From: Agrobacterium tumefaciens
GTDB lineage: Bacteria > Pseudomonadota > Alphaproteobacteria > Rhizobiales > Rhizobiaceae
Reading direction: 5' to 3'
Length of the DNA stretch: 64,000 nt
Assembly: GCA_025560025.1 (NCBI GenBank)
Contig: CP048486.1
Span: 930,001 to 994,000 of the forward strand
The notes under the pieces were generated by a model. It had not been told where the DNA came from. It worked only from the letters and a program-made list of their open reading frames with translations, and did no database searches. The translations under genes and the position numbers were made by a program. This document shows positions 17,501-26,078 of the stretch, piece by piece. Every line of letters starts with the position of its first letter. Within the stretch, counting starts at the first letter, position 1.

Positions 17501-18955
17501 TCAGCGCGGCAGGACGGTTGCGCCCATCAGCGCCTCGTCGATTGCGCGTGCCGCCTGGCGGCCTTCACGGATGGCCCACACAACCAGCGACTGGCCACGA
17601 CGAACGTCGCCCGCCGCCCACAGCTTGTCGACCGAGGTTCTGTAGTCCGTCTCATTGGCGACCACATTGGTAGAACCGCGACGATCGGTATTGAGCGTCA
17701 GCTTGCCATTCATTTCCTTCAGCACGCTATCGGTGAAGGGGCCGGAGAAGCCGATGGCGATAAAGGCGAGATCAGCCTTGATGATGAATTCCGTGCCGGC
17801 GATGGGCTTGCGGCGATCATCCACCTGACAGCACTTCACACCGGTCAGAACGCCATCTTCACCAACGAATTCGAGCGTGGCGACCTGGAACTCGCGGATG
17901 GCGCCTTCAGCCTGCGACGAAGAGGTGCGCATCTTGGTTGCCCAGAAAGGCCAGACCGCGAGCTTGTCTTCCTTTTCCGGCGGCATCGGGCGGATGTCGA
18001 GCTGCGTGACTTTCACCGCACCCTGACGGAAAGCCGTACCGACGCAGTCAGACGCCGTATCGCCGCCGCCGACAACGACGACGTGCTTGCCGCCGGCGAG
18101 GATCGGATCGGCAGGCCAGCCGATGCTGTCGATGTTTTCGCGGCCGACGCGGCGGTTCTGCTGCACGAGGTAAGGCATGGCGTCGTAAACGCCGTTGAAA
18201 TCAGCGCCGCCGATACCGGCCGGGCGCGGGGTTTCCGAACCGCCGCAATAAAGCACGGCATCGTGGTCGGCCAGAAGCGTCTCGACCGTCACATCCACGC
18301 CGACATTGACGCCGCAATGGAAGGTAACGCCTTCGCCCTTGATCTGCTCGACACGGCGATCGATGAAGTTCTTCTCCATCTTGAAGTCAGGAATACCGTA
18401 ACGCAGCAACCCGCCGGGCTTCGATTCACGCTCGTAGACATGCACTTCATGACCCGCGCGGCCAAGCTGCTGTGCGGCGGCCATGCCCGAGGGGCCGGAA
18501 CCGATGACGGCAACTTTTTTCCCGGTGTGGATTGTCGCCGGCTTCGGCACGATAAAGCCCAGCTCATAGGCCTTGTCGGCGATGGCCTGCTCGACGGTCT
18601 TGATCGCGACCGGTGCATCCTCGAGGTTCAGCGTGCACGCCTCCTCACAAGGCGCGGGACAGACGCGGCCGGTGAATTCCGGGAAGTTGTTGGTGGAGTG
18701 GAGGTTGCGGATCGCCTCTTCCCAGTTGTTGTTATAGACCAGATCGTTCCAGTCGGGGATCTGGTTGTGCACGGGACAGCCGGTCGGACCGTGACAATAG
18801 GGAATGCCGCAATCCATGCAGCGTGCCGACTGCTTCTGCACCTCGGCATCCGACATCGGAATGGTGAATTCGCGGAAATGGCGGATGCGGTCCGATGCGG
18901 GCTGATACTTGCCCACCTGCCGGTCGATCTCCAGAAAACCTGTAACCTTGCCCAC
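17501..18955 (-). CDS. gltD: glutamate synthase (NADPH) small subunit
   Basis: A 484-residue beta subunit that passes electrons from NADPH through FAD and Fe-S centres to GltB. N-terminal cysteines for the 4Fe-4S clusters are present (RCMDCGIPYCHGPTGCPVHN, CPAPCEEACTL). The FAD-binding motif is VAVIGSGPSGMAAAQQL, the NADPH-binding motif is VVVVGGGDTASDCVGTA, and LWAAGDVRRGQSLVVWA closes the flavoprotein fold. It starts with GTG at 18955, preceded by GAGGA. A 52-residue membrane protein gene separates it from gltB by 15 bases on one side and 8 on the other, so all three form one operon. Confidence 0.97.
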   Translation of the reverse strand: MGKVTGFLEIDRQVGKYQPASDRIRHFREFTIPMSDAEVQKQSARCMDCGIPYCHGPTGCPVHNQIPDWNDLVYNNNWEEAIRNLHSTNNFPEFTGRVCPAPCEEACTLNLEDAPVAIKTVEQAIADKAYELGFIVPKPATIHTGKKVAVIGSGPSGMAAAQQLGRAGHEVHVYERESKPGGLLRYGIPDFKMEKNFIDRRVEQIKGEGVTFHCGVNVGVDVTVETLLADHDAVLYCGGSETPRPAGIGGADFNGVYDAMPYLVQQNRRVGRENIDSIGWPADPILAGGKHVVVVGGGDTASDCVGTAFRQGAVKVTQLDIRPMPPEKEDKLAVWPFWATKMRTSSSQAEGAIREFQVATLEFVGEDGVLTGVKCCQVDDRRKPIAGTEFIIKADLAFIAIGFSGPFTDSVLKEMNGKLTLNTDRRGSTNVVANETDYRTSVDKLWAAGDVRRGQSLVVWAIREGRQAARAIDEALMGATVLPR

Positions 18956-18970
18956 GTTTATGTCCTCACA

Positions 18971-19129
18971 TCAAAGCGGAGCGCCTGTCGGGCCCCAGTA
19001 CCAGTAAGCGAAACCAAAAGCCGCCCCCAGCACGATGAACTCAAATCCGGTCTCGCCGCTCGTCCAGTAGATCGCCGTGGGAACGGCGACCGCGATCATC
19101 AGCGAGACCAGTTGGTGTAGTATCCTCAC
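18971..19129 (-). CDS. small membrane protein encoded between gltB and gltD
   Basis: A 52-residue ORF, GTG start at 19129 and stop at 18971, filling nearly all of the gap between gltB and gltD. Two hydrophobic segments are visible (about residues 7-22, LVSLMIAVAVPTAIYW, and 30-46, EFIVLGAAFGFAYWYW), and the C-terminus is WGPTGAPL. It may span the membrane twice as a hairpin. The start has only a distant GGAG, so translation may couple to gltB termination 8 bases before. I recall a small hypothetical protein at this spot in other rhizobia, but this was not searched. Function unknown; a role in placing glutamate synthase near the membrane is speculation. Confidence 0.7.
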   Translation of the reverse strand: MRILHQLVSLMIAVAVPTAIYWTSGETGFEFIVLGAAFGFAYWYWGPTGAPL

Positions 19130-19137
19130 GCGGCGGA

Positions 19138-22100
19138 TTACTCCGCCGCCACGCCCATGCGCATGCGCTCCATTTCCTCAAGCGCACGACGGTATTCGAC
19201 CGGCATGACCTTGCGGAACTTCGGACGGAACTCGCTCCAGCGGTCGAGTATATCCTTGGCGCGCGACGAGTTTGTGTAGTGGAAATGGTTGGAGATCAGC
19301 TGGTAGAGACGCTCCTCATCGTGGCGCGTCATGTCCTCGGAAACGTCTACACGCCCCTTGTGCATGAGGTCGCCGCCGTGATGGTGCAGCTTCTCCAGCA
19401 TGTCGTCCTCTTCCGGAACCGGCTCCAGCTCGACCATGGCCATGTTGCAGCGGGTGGCGAAATCGCCCGTCTCATCGAGAACATAAGCCACACCGCCGGA
19501 CATGCCGGCCGCGAAGTTGCGGCCCGTTTCGCCGAGAACGACCACGATACCACCGGTCATATATTCGCAACCGTGATCGCCGACACCTTCGACAACCGCG
19601 ACCGCGCCGGAGTTACGCACCGCGAAGCGCTCACCCGCGACACCGCGGAAATAGCATTCGCCGGTGATTGCGCCATAAAGAACGGTGTTGCCGACGATGA
19701 TCGAGTTTTCCGCGACGATGCGGGTGTTTTCCGGCGGGCGCACGATGATGCGGCCACCCGACAGACCCTTGCCCACATAGTCGTTGCCGTCACCCACCAG
19801 ATCGAAGGTGATGCCGCGTGCGAGGAACGCGCCGAAGGACTGGCCCGCCGTCCCCTTGAGGGTGACGTGGATCGTATCGTCCTTCAGACCCTTGTGGCCC
19901 CAGCGCTTGGCAAGCGCACCCGAAAGCATGGCGCCGGCGGAACGGTCAACGTTCTTGATCGGCACTTCGAACACGACGGGCTCGCGGTTTTCCAGCGACG
20001 GCAGCGACTTCTCGATCAGCTTGCGGTCGAGAATGTCGTCAATCGGGTGCTTCTGGCGCTCGGTCCAGAAGGTCGCCTCCTTGGGAGCTTCGACCTTGTG
20101 GAAGATGCGGCTGAAATCCAGCCCCTTGGCCTTCCAGTGCGCCAGCATCTCATCCTTCTCCAGCAGTTCGGAAGCGCCGATGATCTCATCCAGCTTGGTA
20201 ACACCAAGCGAGGCGAGAATTTCGCGCACTTCTTCAGCCACGAAGAAGAAATAGTTGATGACGTGTTCCGGCGTGCCCTTGAAGCGCTTGCGCAGAACCG
20301 GATCCTGCGTCGCGACGCCGACCGGGCAGGTGTTGAGATGGCACTTGCGCATCATGATGCAGCCGGCCGCAATCAGCGGCGCGGTGGCAAAGCCGAATTC
20401 ATCCGCACCGAGCAGCGCGCCGATGATGACGTCGCGGCCCGTCTTCAGGCCGCCATCCACCTGCAAGGCGATGCGCGAACGAAGGCCGTTCAGCACCAGA
20501 GTCTGCTGGGTTTCGGCAAGGCCGATTTCCCACGGTGAACCGGCGTGCTTGAGCGAAGTCAGCGGCGACGCACCCGTGCCGCCATCGAAACCGGCAATGG
20601 TGATATGGTCGGCGCGCGCCTTGGCGACACCGGCCGCAACCGTGCCGACGCCGACTTCCGACACCAGCTTCACCGAAACATCGGCTTCCGGGTTGACGTT
20701 CTTCAGATCGTAGATCAGCTGCGCCAGATCTTCGATAGAGTAGATATCATGATGCGGCGGCGGCGAAATGAGGCCGACGCCCGGCGTCGAATGCCGGGTC
20801 TTGGCAACGGTCGCATCCACCTTATGGCCGGGCAGTTGGCCGCCCTCGCCGGGCTTGGCACCCTGCGCCACCTTGATCTGCAACATATCGGCATTGACGA
20901 GATATTCCGTCGTCACGCCGAAGCGGCCGGAGGCGATCTGCTTGATGGCCGAGCGTTCCGGGTTCGGCTTGCCGTTCAGGAGCGGCATGTAACGGTCGGA
21001 CTCTTCGCCACCTTCGCCGGTGTTGGACTTGCCGCCGATGCGGTTCATGGCAATCGCAAGCGTGGTATGCGCCTCGCGGCTGATCGAGCCGAAGGACATG
21101 GCGCCCGTCGAGAAACGCTTGACGATATCGACCGCCGGTTCGACGTCATCGATGGAAACAGGCTTGCGGCCGAGCGCTTCCGCCGACTTGACCTTGAACA
21201 ACCCGCGAATGGTGTTCATGCGCAGCGCCGTCTCATTCACCATGCCGGCGAATTCGCGGTAACGCTCCTGGCTGTTGCCGCGCACGGCGTGCTGCAGCGA
21301 GGCAACCGCATCCGGCGTCCAGGCGTGGCTTTCGCCGCGCATGCGATAGGCATATTCGCCGCCAATATCGAGCGTATTGGCAAGGATCGGGTCCTTGCCG
21401 AAGGCGGCCGTGTGGCGCGTCACGGTTTCTTCCGCAATCTCCGTCAGGCCAACGCCTTCGATCGAGGTGGCGGTGCCGAAGAAATACTTCTCAACGAATT
21501 CCGAAGACAGGCCGATGGCGTCGAAAATCTGCGCGCCGCAATAGGACTGGTAGGTGGAAATGCCCATCTTGGACATGACCTTGAGGATGCCCTTGCCGAC
21601 CGCCTTGATGTAGCGATAGACGACTTCGTCCTCGGAGACTTCCTTCGGGAAAGCGCCGTGCTTGTGCATGTCGAGCAGGGTATCGAAGGCGAGATAGGGA
21701 TTGATCGCCTCGGCACCATAACCGGCCAGCAGGCAGAAATGGTGGATTTCGCGCGGCTCGCCGGTTTCGACGACGAGACCGACCGAGGTGCGCAGGCCCT
21801 TGCGGATCAGGTGATGGTGCACGGCGGCCGTCGCCAGCAGGGCGGGGATCGCAATGCGGTCCGGGCCGAGCTGGCGGTCGGAGAGAACGATGATGTTGTA
21901 ACCGCCGCGAACAGCCGATTCCGCACGCTCGCACAAGCGGTCGAGCATATCTGGCATGCCTTCGGCGCCGCGCTCCACATCATAGGTGAAGTCGAGTGTC
22001 TTGGTGTCGAAACGGTCTTCCGTGTGGCCGATGGAGCGAATCTTTTCCAGATCGCCATTGGTCAGGATCGGCTGGCGCACTTCCAGACGCTTGGCGCGGG

Positions 22101-23883
22101 CGGCACCTTCATGGTCGAGAATATTCGGACGCGGACCGATGAAGGACACGAGGCTCATCACCAGTTCTTCGCGGATCGGGTCAATCGGCGGGTTGGTGAC
22201 CTGCGCGAAGTTCTGCTTGAAATAGGTGTAAAGCAGCTTCGACTTTTCCGACATGGCCGAAATCGGCGTATCGGTACCCATGGAGCCAATGGCTTCCTGA
22301 CCGGTGGTCGCCATGGGCGACATCAGGAGCTTCGTATCTTCGCTGGTGTAACCGAAGGCCTGCTGACGGTCGAGCAGCGACACGTCGCGGCGCAACGCGC
22401 GCGGTTCAACCGGCTTCAGCTCTTCGAGGATGAGCTGCGTGCGGTCGAGCCACGTGCGGTAGGGGTGCTTGGCGGCAAGCTCGTGCTTCACTTCCTCGTC
22501 GGAAATGATCGAACCCTTTTCCATGTCGATCAGCAGCATCTTGCCGGGCTGCAAACGCCACTTCTTGACGATGCGCTCTTCCGGCACCGGCAGCGTGCCG
22601 GCTTCGGACGCCATGATGATGCGGTCATCATCGGTGACGAGATAACGTGCCGGGCGCAGACCGTTGCGGTCGAGCGTCGCGCCGATCTGCTTGCCATCGG
22701 TGAAGGCAACGGCGGCCGGGCCGTCCCACGGCTCCATCAGCGCGGCGTGATATTCGTAGAATGCCTTGCGTTCGGCCGACATGGACTGGTTGCCGGCCCA
22801 GGCCTCGGGGATCAGCATCATCACGGCATGGGCCATGGAATAACCGCCGCGCACGAGGAATTCGAGCGCATTGTCGAAGCAGGCAGTGTCCGACTGGCCT
22901 TCATAGGAAATCGGCCAGAGCTTGGAGATATCGTCGCCGAACAGCGCCGACGAAACGGATGCCTGACGCGCCGCCATCCAGTTGACGTTGCCGCGCAGCG
23001 TGTTGATTTCGCCGTTATGGGCGACCATGCGGTAGGGATGCGCGAGCTTCCAGGACGGGAAGGTGTTTGTCGAGAAGCGCTGGTGCACCAGTGCAACCGC
23101 GGATTCGAAGCGCGGATCCGCCAGATCCTTGTAATAGGCGCCCACCTGGTAGGCGAGGAACATACCCTTGTAGACGATAGTCGAGGAAGACAGCGATACG
23201 GGATAAAAATCCTGCGTCTCCTTGCCGCCACCCTCGTCATAGATGCGGTTGGACAGTACCTTGCGGATCAGAAACAGCTTGCGCTCGAAATCGGCATTGG
23301 TGGCAGCGTCACGCCCGGCGCCGATGAAAACCTGAACATGGTGCGGTTCGGTTCCGGCAATATCCGGGGCCTTGGAGAGCGATGCATTGTCAACAGGCAC
23401 GTCACGGAAGCCGAGGAACTGCTGCTCCTCCTCGCCGATGACATCGACGATCACCTTCTTGTAGTGCTCGATGCGGGACGGATCGCGCGGCATGAAGATG
23501 TGGCCGACGGCATATTCACCGGCCTTCGGCAGCGTCACGCCCTGCGCCGCCATTTCCTCACGGAAAAAGCGGTCGGGGATCTGCACGAGAATGCCCGCGC
23601 CGTCACCCATCAGCGGATCGGCGCCGACTGCGCCACGATGTGTGAGATTTTCGAGAATGAACAGGCCGTCCTTGACGATCTGGTGCGACTTCTGGCCCTT
23701 CATATGGGCCACAAAGCCGACGCCGCAGGCATCATGTTCATTGGCGGGATCATAAAGACCCTGCTTTTCCGGCAAGCCGCCCGCGAAACGCCCCTTCGCA
23801 GAAACGGGTGCGGCCGCAGCCGCGGTGGGACAGTCTGTGGTCAGGGTTGCGGCGGCGATCTCTGCCTGCGGCTTGTTCGTCAT
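19138..23883 (-). CDS. gltB: glutamate synthase (NADPH) large subunit
   Basis: A 1581-residue alpha subunit of the ammonia-assimilating GOGAT. An N-terminal class II glutamine amidotransferase domain has its nucleophile Cys53 (in [10 protein letters not shown]) exposed after removal of a propeptide of about 52 residues. The central domain leads to the FMN-binding barrel ([41 protein letters not shown]). The 3Fe-4S cysteines are in [20 protein letters not shown]. The C-terminal GXGXG beta-helix ends with the [10 protein letters not shown] and [12 protein letters not shown] repeats. AGGAGGG precedes the ATG. The very long plus-strand frame opposite it is a shadow. With gltD and glutamine synthetase (encoded elsewhere) it makes glutamate from 2-oxoglutarate. 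Confidence 0.98.
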   Translation of the reverse strand: MTNKPQAEIAAATLTTDCPTAAAAAPVSAKGRFAGGLPEKQGLYDPANEHDACGVGFVAHMKGQKSHQIVKDGLFILENLTHRGAVGADPLMGDGAGILVQIPDRFFREEMAAQGVTLPKAGEYAVGHIFMPRDPSRIEHYKKVIVDVIGEEEQQFLGFRDVPVDNASLSKAPDIAGTEPHHVQVFIGAGRDAATNADFERKLFLIRKVLSNRIYDEGGGKETQDFYPVSLSSSTIVYKGMFLAYQVGAYYKDLADPRFESAVALVHQRFSTNTFPSWKLAHPYRMVAHNGEINTLRGNVNWMAARQASVSSALFGDDISKLWPISYEGQSDTACFDNALEFLVRGGYSMAHAVMMLIPEAWAGNQSMSAERKAFYEYHAALMEPWDGPAAVAFTDGKQIGATLDRNGLRPARYLVTDDDRIIMASEAGTLPVPEERIVKKWRLQPGKMLLIDMEKGSIISDEEVKHELAAKHPYRTWLDRTQLILEELKPVEPRALRRDVSLLDRQQAFGYTSEDTKLLMSPMATTGQEAIGSMGTDTPISAMSEKSKLLYTYFKQNFAQVTNPPIDPIREELVMSLVSFIGPRPNILDHEGAARAKRLEVRQPILTNGDLEKIRSIGHTEDRFDTKTLDFTYDVERGAEGMPDMLDRLCERAESAVRGGYNIIVLSDRQLGPDRIAIPALLATAAVHHHLIRKGLRTSVGLVVETGEPREIHHFCLLAGYGAEAINPYLAFDTLLDMHKHGAFPKEVSEDEVVYRYIKAVGKGILKVMSKMGISTYQSYCGAQIFDAIGLSSEFVEKYFFGTATSIEGVGLTEIAEETVTRHTAAFGKDPILANTLDIGGEYAYRMRGESHAWTPDAVASLQHAVRGNSQERYREFAGMVNETALRMNTIRGLFKVKSAEALGRKPVSIDDVEPAVDIVKRFSTGAMSFGSISREAHTTLAIAMNRIGGKSNTGEGGEESDRYMPLLNGKPNPERSAIKQIASGRFGVTTEYLVNADMLQIKVAQGAKPGEGGQLPGHKVDATVAKTRHSTPGVGLISPPPHHDIYSIEDLAQLIYDLKNVNPEADVSVKLVSEVGVGTVAAGVAKARADHITIAGFDGGTGASPLTSLKHAGSPWEIGLAETQQTLVLNGLRSRIALQVDGGLKTGRDVIIGALLGADEFGFATAPLIAAGCIMMRKCHLNTCPVGVATQDPVLRKRFKGTPEHVINYFFFVAEEVREILASLGVTKLDEIIGASELLEKDEMLAHWKAKGLDFSRIFHKVEAPKEATFWTERQKHPIDDILDRKLIEKSLPSLENREPVVFEVPIKNVDRSAGAMLSGALAKRWGHKGLKDDTIHVTLKGTAGQSFGAFLARGITFDLVGDGNDYVGKGLSGGRIIVRPPENTRIVAENSIIVGNTVLYGAITGECYFRGVAGERFAVRNSGAVAVVEGVGDHGCEYMTGGIVVVLGETGRNFAAGMSGGVAYVLDETGDFATRCNMAMVELEPVPEEDDMLEKLHHHGGDLMHKGRVDVSEDMTRHDEERLYQLISNHFHYTNSSRAKDILDRWSEFRPKFRKVMPVEYRRALEEMERMRMGVAAE

Positions 23884-24254
23884 TTTTGTCCCTCCTGCAA
23901 TATTACCTGCATGGTTTCATGCGAAGATCCGGCTCGACGCGAATTTTTGCTTCCCGCAAAATCCACACTCAACCCGGCTCGATCAAATTTAGGACAGCAA
24001 AGCTGTCTCAATTCGTGAGAATTTTGGCAGAAACCGGTGGATTTAGCAAGGGTACGAATCCAATTAGTCGAACTACCGTTTTGCAGCGAAGTTTCGATAC
24101 TGACCTATTGCGCGAAACTTTCTTGTCTCAAAGCGGGCCGACCCGTTGCTTTCATTGCCGGATTTGCCAATCGCCACGTTAGGTCCTAGAACTTTTTTCG
24201 GTCATCGGTCACGCCTTACCAAATCGAACCCCAGCCATCGGAAAGCCTTCAGAG
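23884..24254. other. divergent promoter region, gltB / threonine aldolase
   Basis: About 370 bases without a gene. It contains a short inverted repeat GACAGC-AAA-GCTGTC at 23993-24007 and AT-rich patches, consistent with promoters in both directions. I see no NtrC-like TGCAC-type dyad and no convincing sigma-54 promoter. Confidence 0.5.
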
Positions 24255-25307
24255 ATGTTTTTTGCTTCAGACAATTGGGCCGGCGCCCATCCGGCCGTCA
24301 ACGAACGGCTTTCGCGGGAATCCACCCGGTTTGCCGCCGCTTACGGCACCAGCGAACTCGATCTCTCCATCGAAAAGCGCTTCAACGAGATTTTCGAGCG
24401 CGAGGTGGCTGTGTTCTTCGTCGCAACAGGCACGGCGGCCAACTCGCTTTCGCTGGCAAGCATCGCCCGCCCCGGCGGCCTGACCTTCTGTCACTCCGAA
24501 GCGCATGTGATCGAGGATGAATGTGGCGCACCGGATTTCTTCTCCGGCATGCGTATGGTCGCCGTAGAGGGACCGAACGGCAAGATGCTGCCGGAAAACC
24601 TGATCGAGCGCATTGCGCGTTATCCGCAGGACGCAGTCCATCACGGCCGCGCCGCAGCCATCACCATGACGCAGGCGACCGAGGCCGGGACCGTCTATAC
24701 GCTCGATGAAATCGACGCCATAGCCAAAATCGCAAAAGACAACGGCCTGCCGCTGCATATGGATGGCGCACGTTTCGCCAATGCGCTGGCCGCGCTCGGT
24801 GCCACGCCCGCGGAAATGACCTGGAAACGCGGCGTCGACGTCCTGTCTTTCGGCGGCACGAAAAATGGCTGCTGGTGTGCGGAAGCCATCGTCTTCTTCG
24901 ATCCCTCGCTCGCCCGGGATTTTTCCTTCCTGCGCAAGCGCACCGCCCAGCTTTTTTCCAAGTCGCGCTTCATCGCCGCGCAGTTCGAGGCCTATCTGCA
25001 GGACGACCTGTGGCTCGGTCTCGCCAGCCACGCCAATGCCATGGCCAACCAGCTGCGCGCCGGTTTCGCGTCGCTGAACAGCGCCCGCCTTGCATGGCCG
25101 ACCCAGGCCAATGAAGTGTTCGCCATTCTGCCAAAGGCAGCTGCGGAAGCAGCGACGGAAAAAGGTGCAAAGTTCTACGACTGGCTCGAGCCGCGCGACA
25201 TGCCGGAAAAGGTCGGCAAGGATGAAGTGCTGATCCGCATGGTCACCAGCTTCGCGACGACCGAGGCCGATGTCGACGAATTCCTGTCGATCTGCGCCGC
25301 CGTTTGA
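24255..25307 (+). CDS. ltaE: low-specificity L-threonine aldolase
   Basis: A 350-residue PLP enzyme that splits L-threonine or L-allo-threonine to glycine and acetaldehyde. The fold-type I landmarks are present: FFVATGTAANSLSL (cofactor phosphate binding), HMDGARFANALAALG (Asp170 on the pyridine ring), and the Schiff-base Lys203 in LSFGGTKNGCW. Length and start (MFFASDNWAGAHPAV) fit the family. It runs divergently from gltB and convergently with kdpE. The ribosome binding site (CAGAG) is modest. Specificity for L- or L-allo-threonine, or for other beta-hydroxy amino acids, cannot be told from sequence. Confidence 0.92.
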   Translation: MFFASDNWAGAHPAVNERLSRESTRFAAAYGTSELDLSIEKRFNEIFEREVAVFFVATGTAANSLSLASIARPGGLTFCHSEAHVIEDECGAPDFFSGMRMVAVEGPNGKMLPENLIERIARYPQDAVHHGRAAAITMTQATEAGTVYTLDEIDAIAKIAKDNGLPLHMDGARFANALAALGATPAEMTWKRGVDVLSFGGTKNGCWCAEAIVFFDPSLARDFSFLRKRTAQLFSKSRFIAAQFEAYLQDDLWLGLASHANAMANQLRAGFASLNSARLAWPTQANEVFAILPKAAAEAATEKGAKFYDWLEPRDMPEKVGKDEVLIRMVTSFATTEADVDEFLSICAAV

Positions 25308-25315
25308 CAAACATC

Positions 25316-25338
25316 AGGGCGTCGCATCGCGACGCCCT
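25316..25338. terminator. hairpin between threonine aldolase and kdpE stops
   Basis: A perfect 10-bp stem AGGGCGTCGC / GCGACGCCCT with a 3-base loop lies in the 30-base gap between the convergent genes. Its last base is the first base of the kdpE stop. T-richness after it is slight (GATGTTTGTC on the minus strand), so termination may be partial. Confidence 0.6.
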
Positions 25339-26027
25339 CACACCTCCTGCAGCCGGTAACCCACACCGGTTTCCGTCAGAATATAACGGGGCTGATCCGG
25401 GATCTTTTCGATCTTCTGGCGAAGCTGGCGCACATAGACCCGCAAATATTGCACGTCGGTCAGTTCATCCCACACATGCTCCAGCAGGAAGCGGTGCGTC
25501 AGCACCTTGCCCGCATGCTGCACCAGAACCCTGAGGATGTCGTATTCCTTGGGCGAGAGTTTCACCTCGCGGTCCTCCACCTTCACAATGCGCCTGACGA
25601 GATCAACCGACAGGTCCCCGGTCTGAAACACCGGCCTCTCCCCTTGGGTCTGCAATCGATGGCGCAGGGCGACGCGGATGCGGGCGACGAGCTCATTCAT
25701 GCCGAAAGGCTTGGTGATATAGTCATCGGCCCCCAGTTCCAGCGCCTTGACGATACCCGCCTCATCCGTGCGGCTGGAAAGGATGATGACCGGCAGCGCC
25801 AGCCCTTCGCCCCGCCATTTCGCCAGAAGATCATGTCCCGACATATCCGGCAGGCCGAGATCGAGAACAACGAGATCAGGCTTGTCCTCACGCATCAGTT
25901 CCATCGCAACACGGGCGTTCATCGCCTCGCTGACCGCATAATCCTGCGTCGAGAGACCAACCCGCAGAAGCTTGCGGATAGGCGGCTCGTCATCGACGAT
26001 CAGAATGCGGACGGCGGAATTGGTCAT
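25338..26027 (-). CDS. kdpE: KDP operon response regulator KdpE
   Basis: A 229-residue OmpR-family regulator, last gene of the kdp operon. The receiver domain shows IVDDEPPIRKLLR, phospho-acceptor Asp56 in VVLDLGLPDMSG, and the conserved Lys in DDYITKPFGMNEL. The winged-helix domain follows (LSPKEYDILRVLVQHAGKVL, YLRVYVRQLRQKIE, ILTETGVGYRLQ), which is characteristic of KdpE. AGGAG lies 7 bases before the ATG. It should be phosphorylated by KdpD at low potassium or high osmolarity and activate the operon upstream, where 11-bp-spaced repeats lie at 33807-33833. Confidence 0.96.
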   Translation of the reverse strand: MTNSAVRILIVDDEPPIRKLLRVGLSTQDYAVSEAMNARVAMELMREDKPDLVVLDLGLPDMSGHDLLAKWRGEGLALPVIILSSRTDEAGIVKALELGADDYITKPFGMNELVARIRVALRHRLQTQGERPVFQTGDLSVDLVRRIVKVEDREVKLSPKEYDILRVLVQHAGKVLTHRFLLEHVWDELTDVQYLRVYVRQLRQKIEKIPDQPRYILTETGVGYRLQEV

Positions 26028-26078
26028 TCCCGATCTCCTCTGGCGGTGGCGTGAATGATTCTCTCCTGAAATCGCGCC

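Noticed and set aside
17393..19120. A 575-residue plus-strand frame opposite gltD
   Set aside because: It begins inside the bidirectional terminator and crosses the gltD and small membrane protein genes; it is a shadow.
20545..24018. A 1157-residue open frame on the plus strand opposite gltB
   Set aside because: It mirrors gltB codon structure, has no recognisable domain, and gltB is unambiguous.
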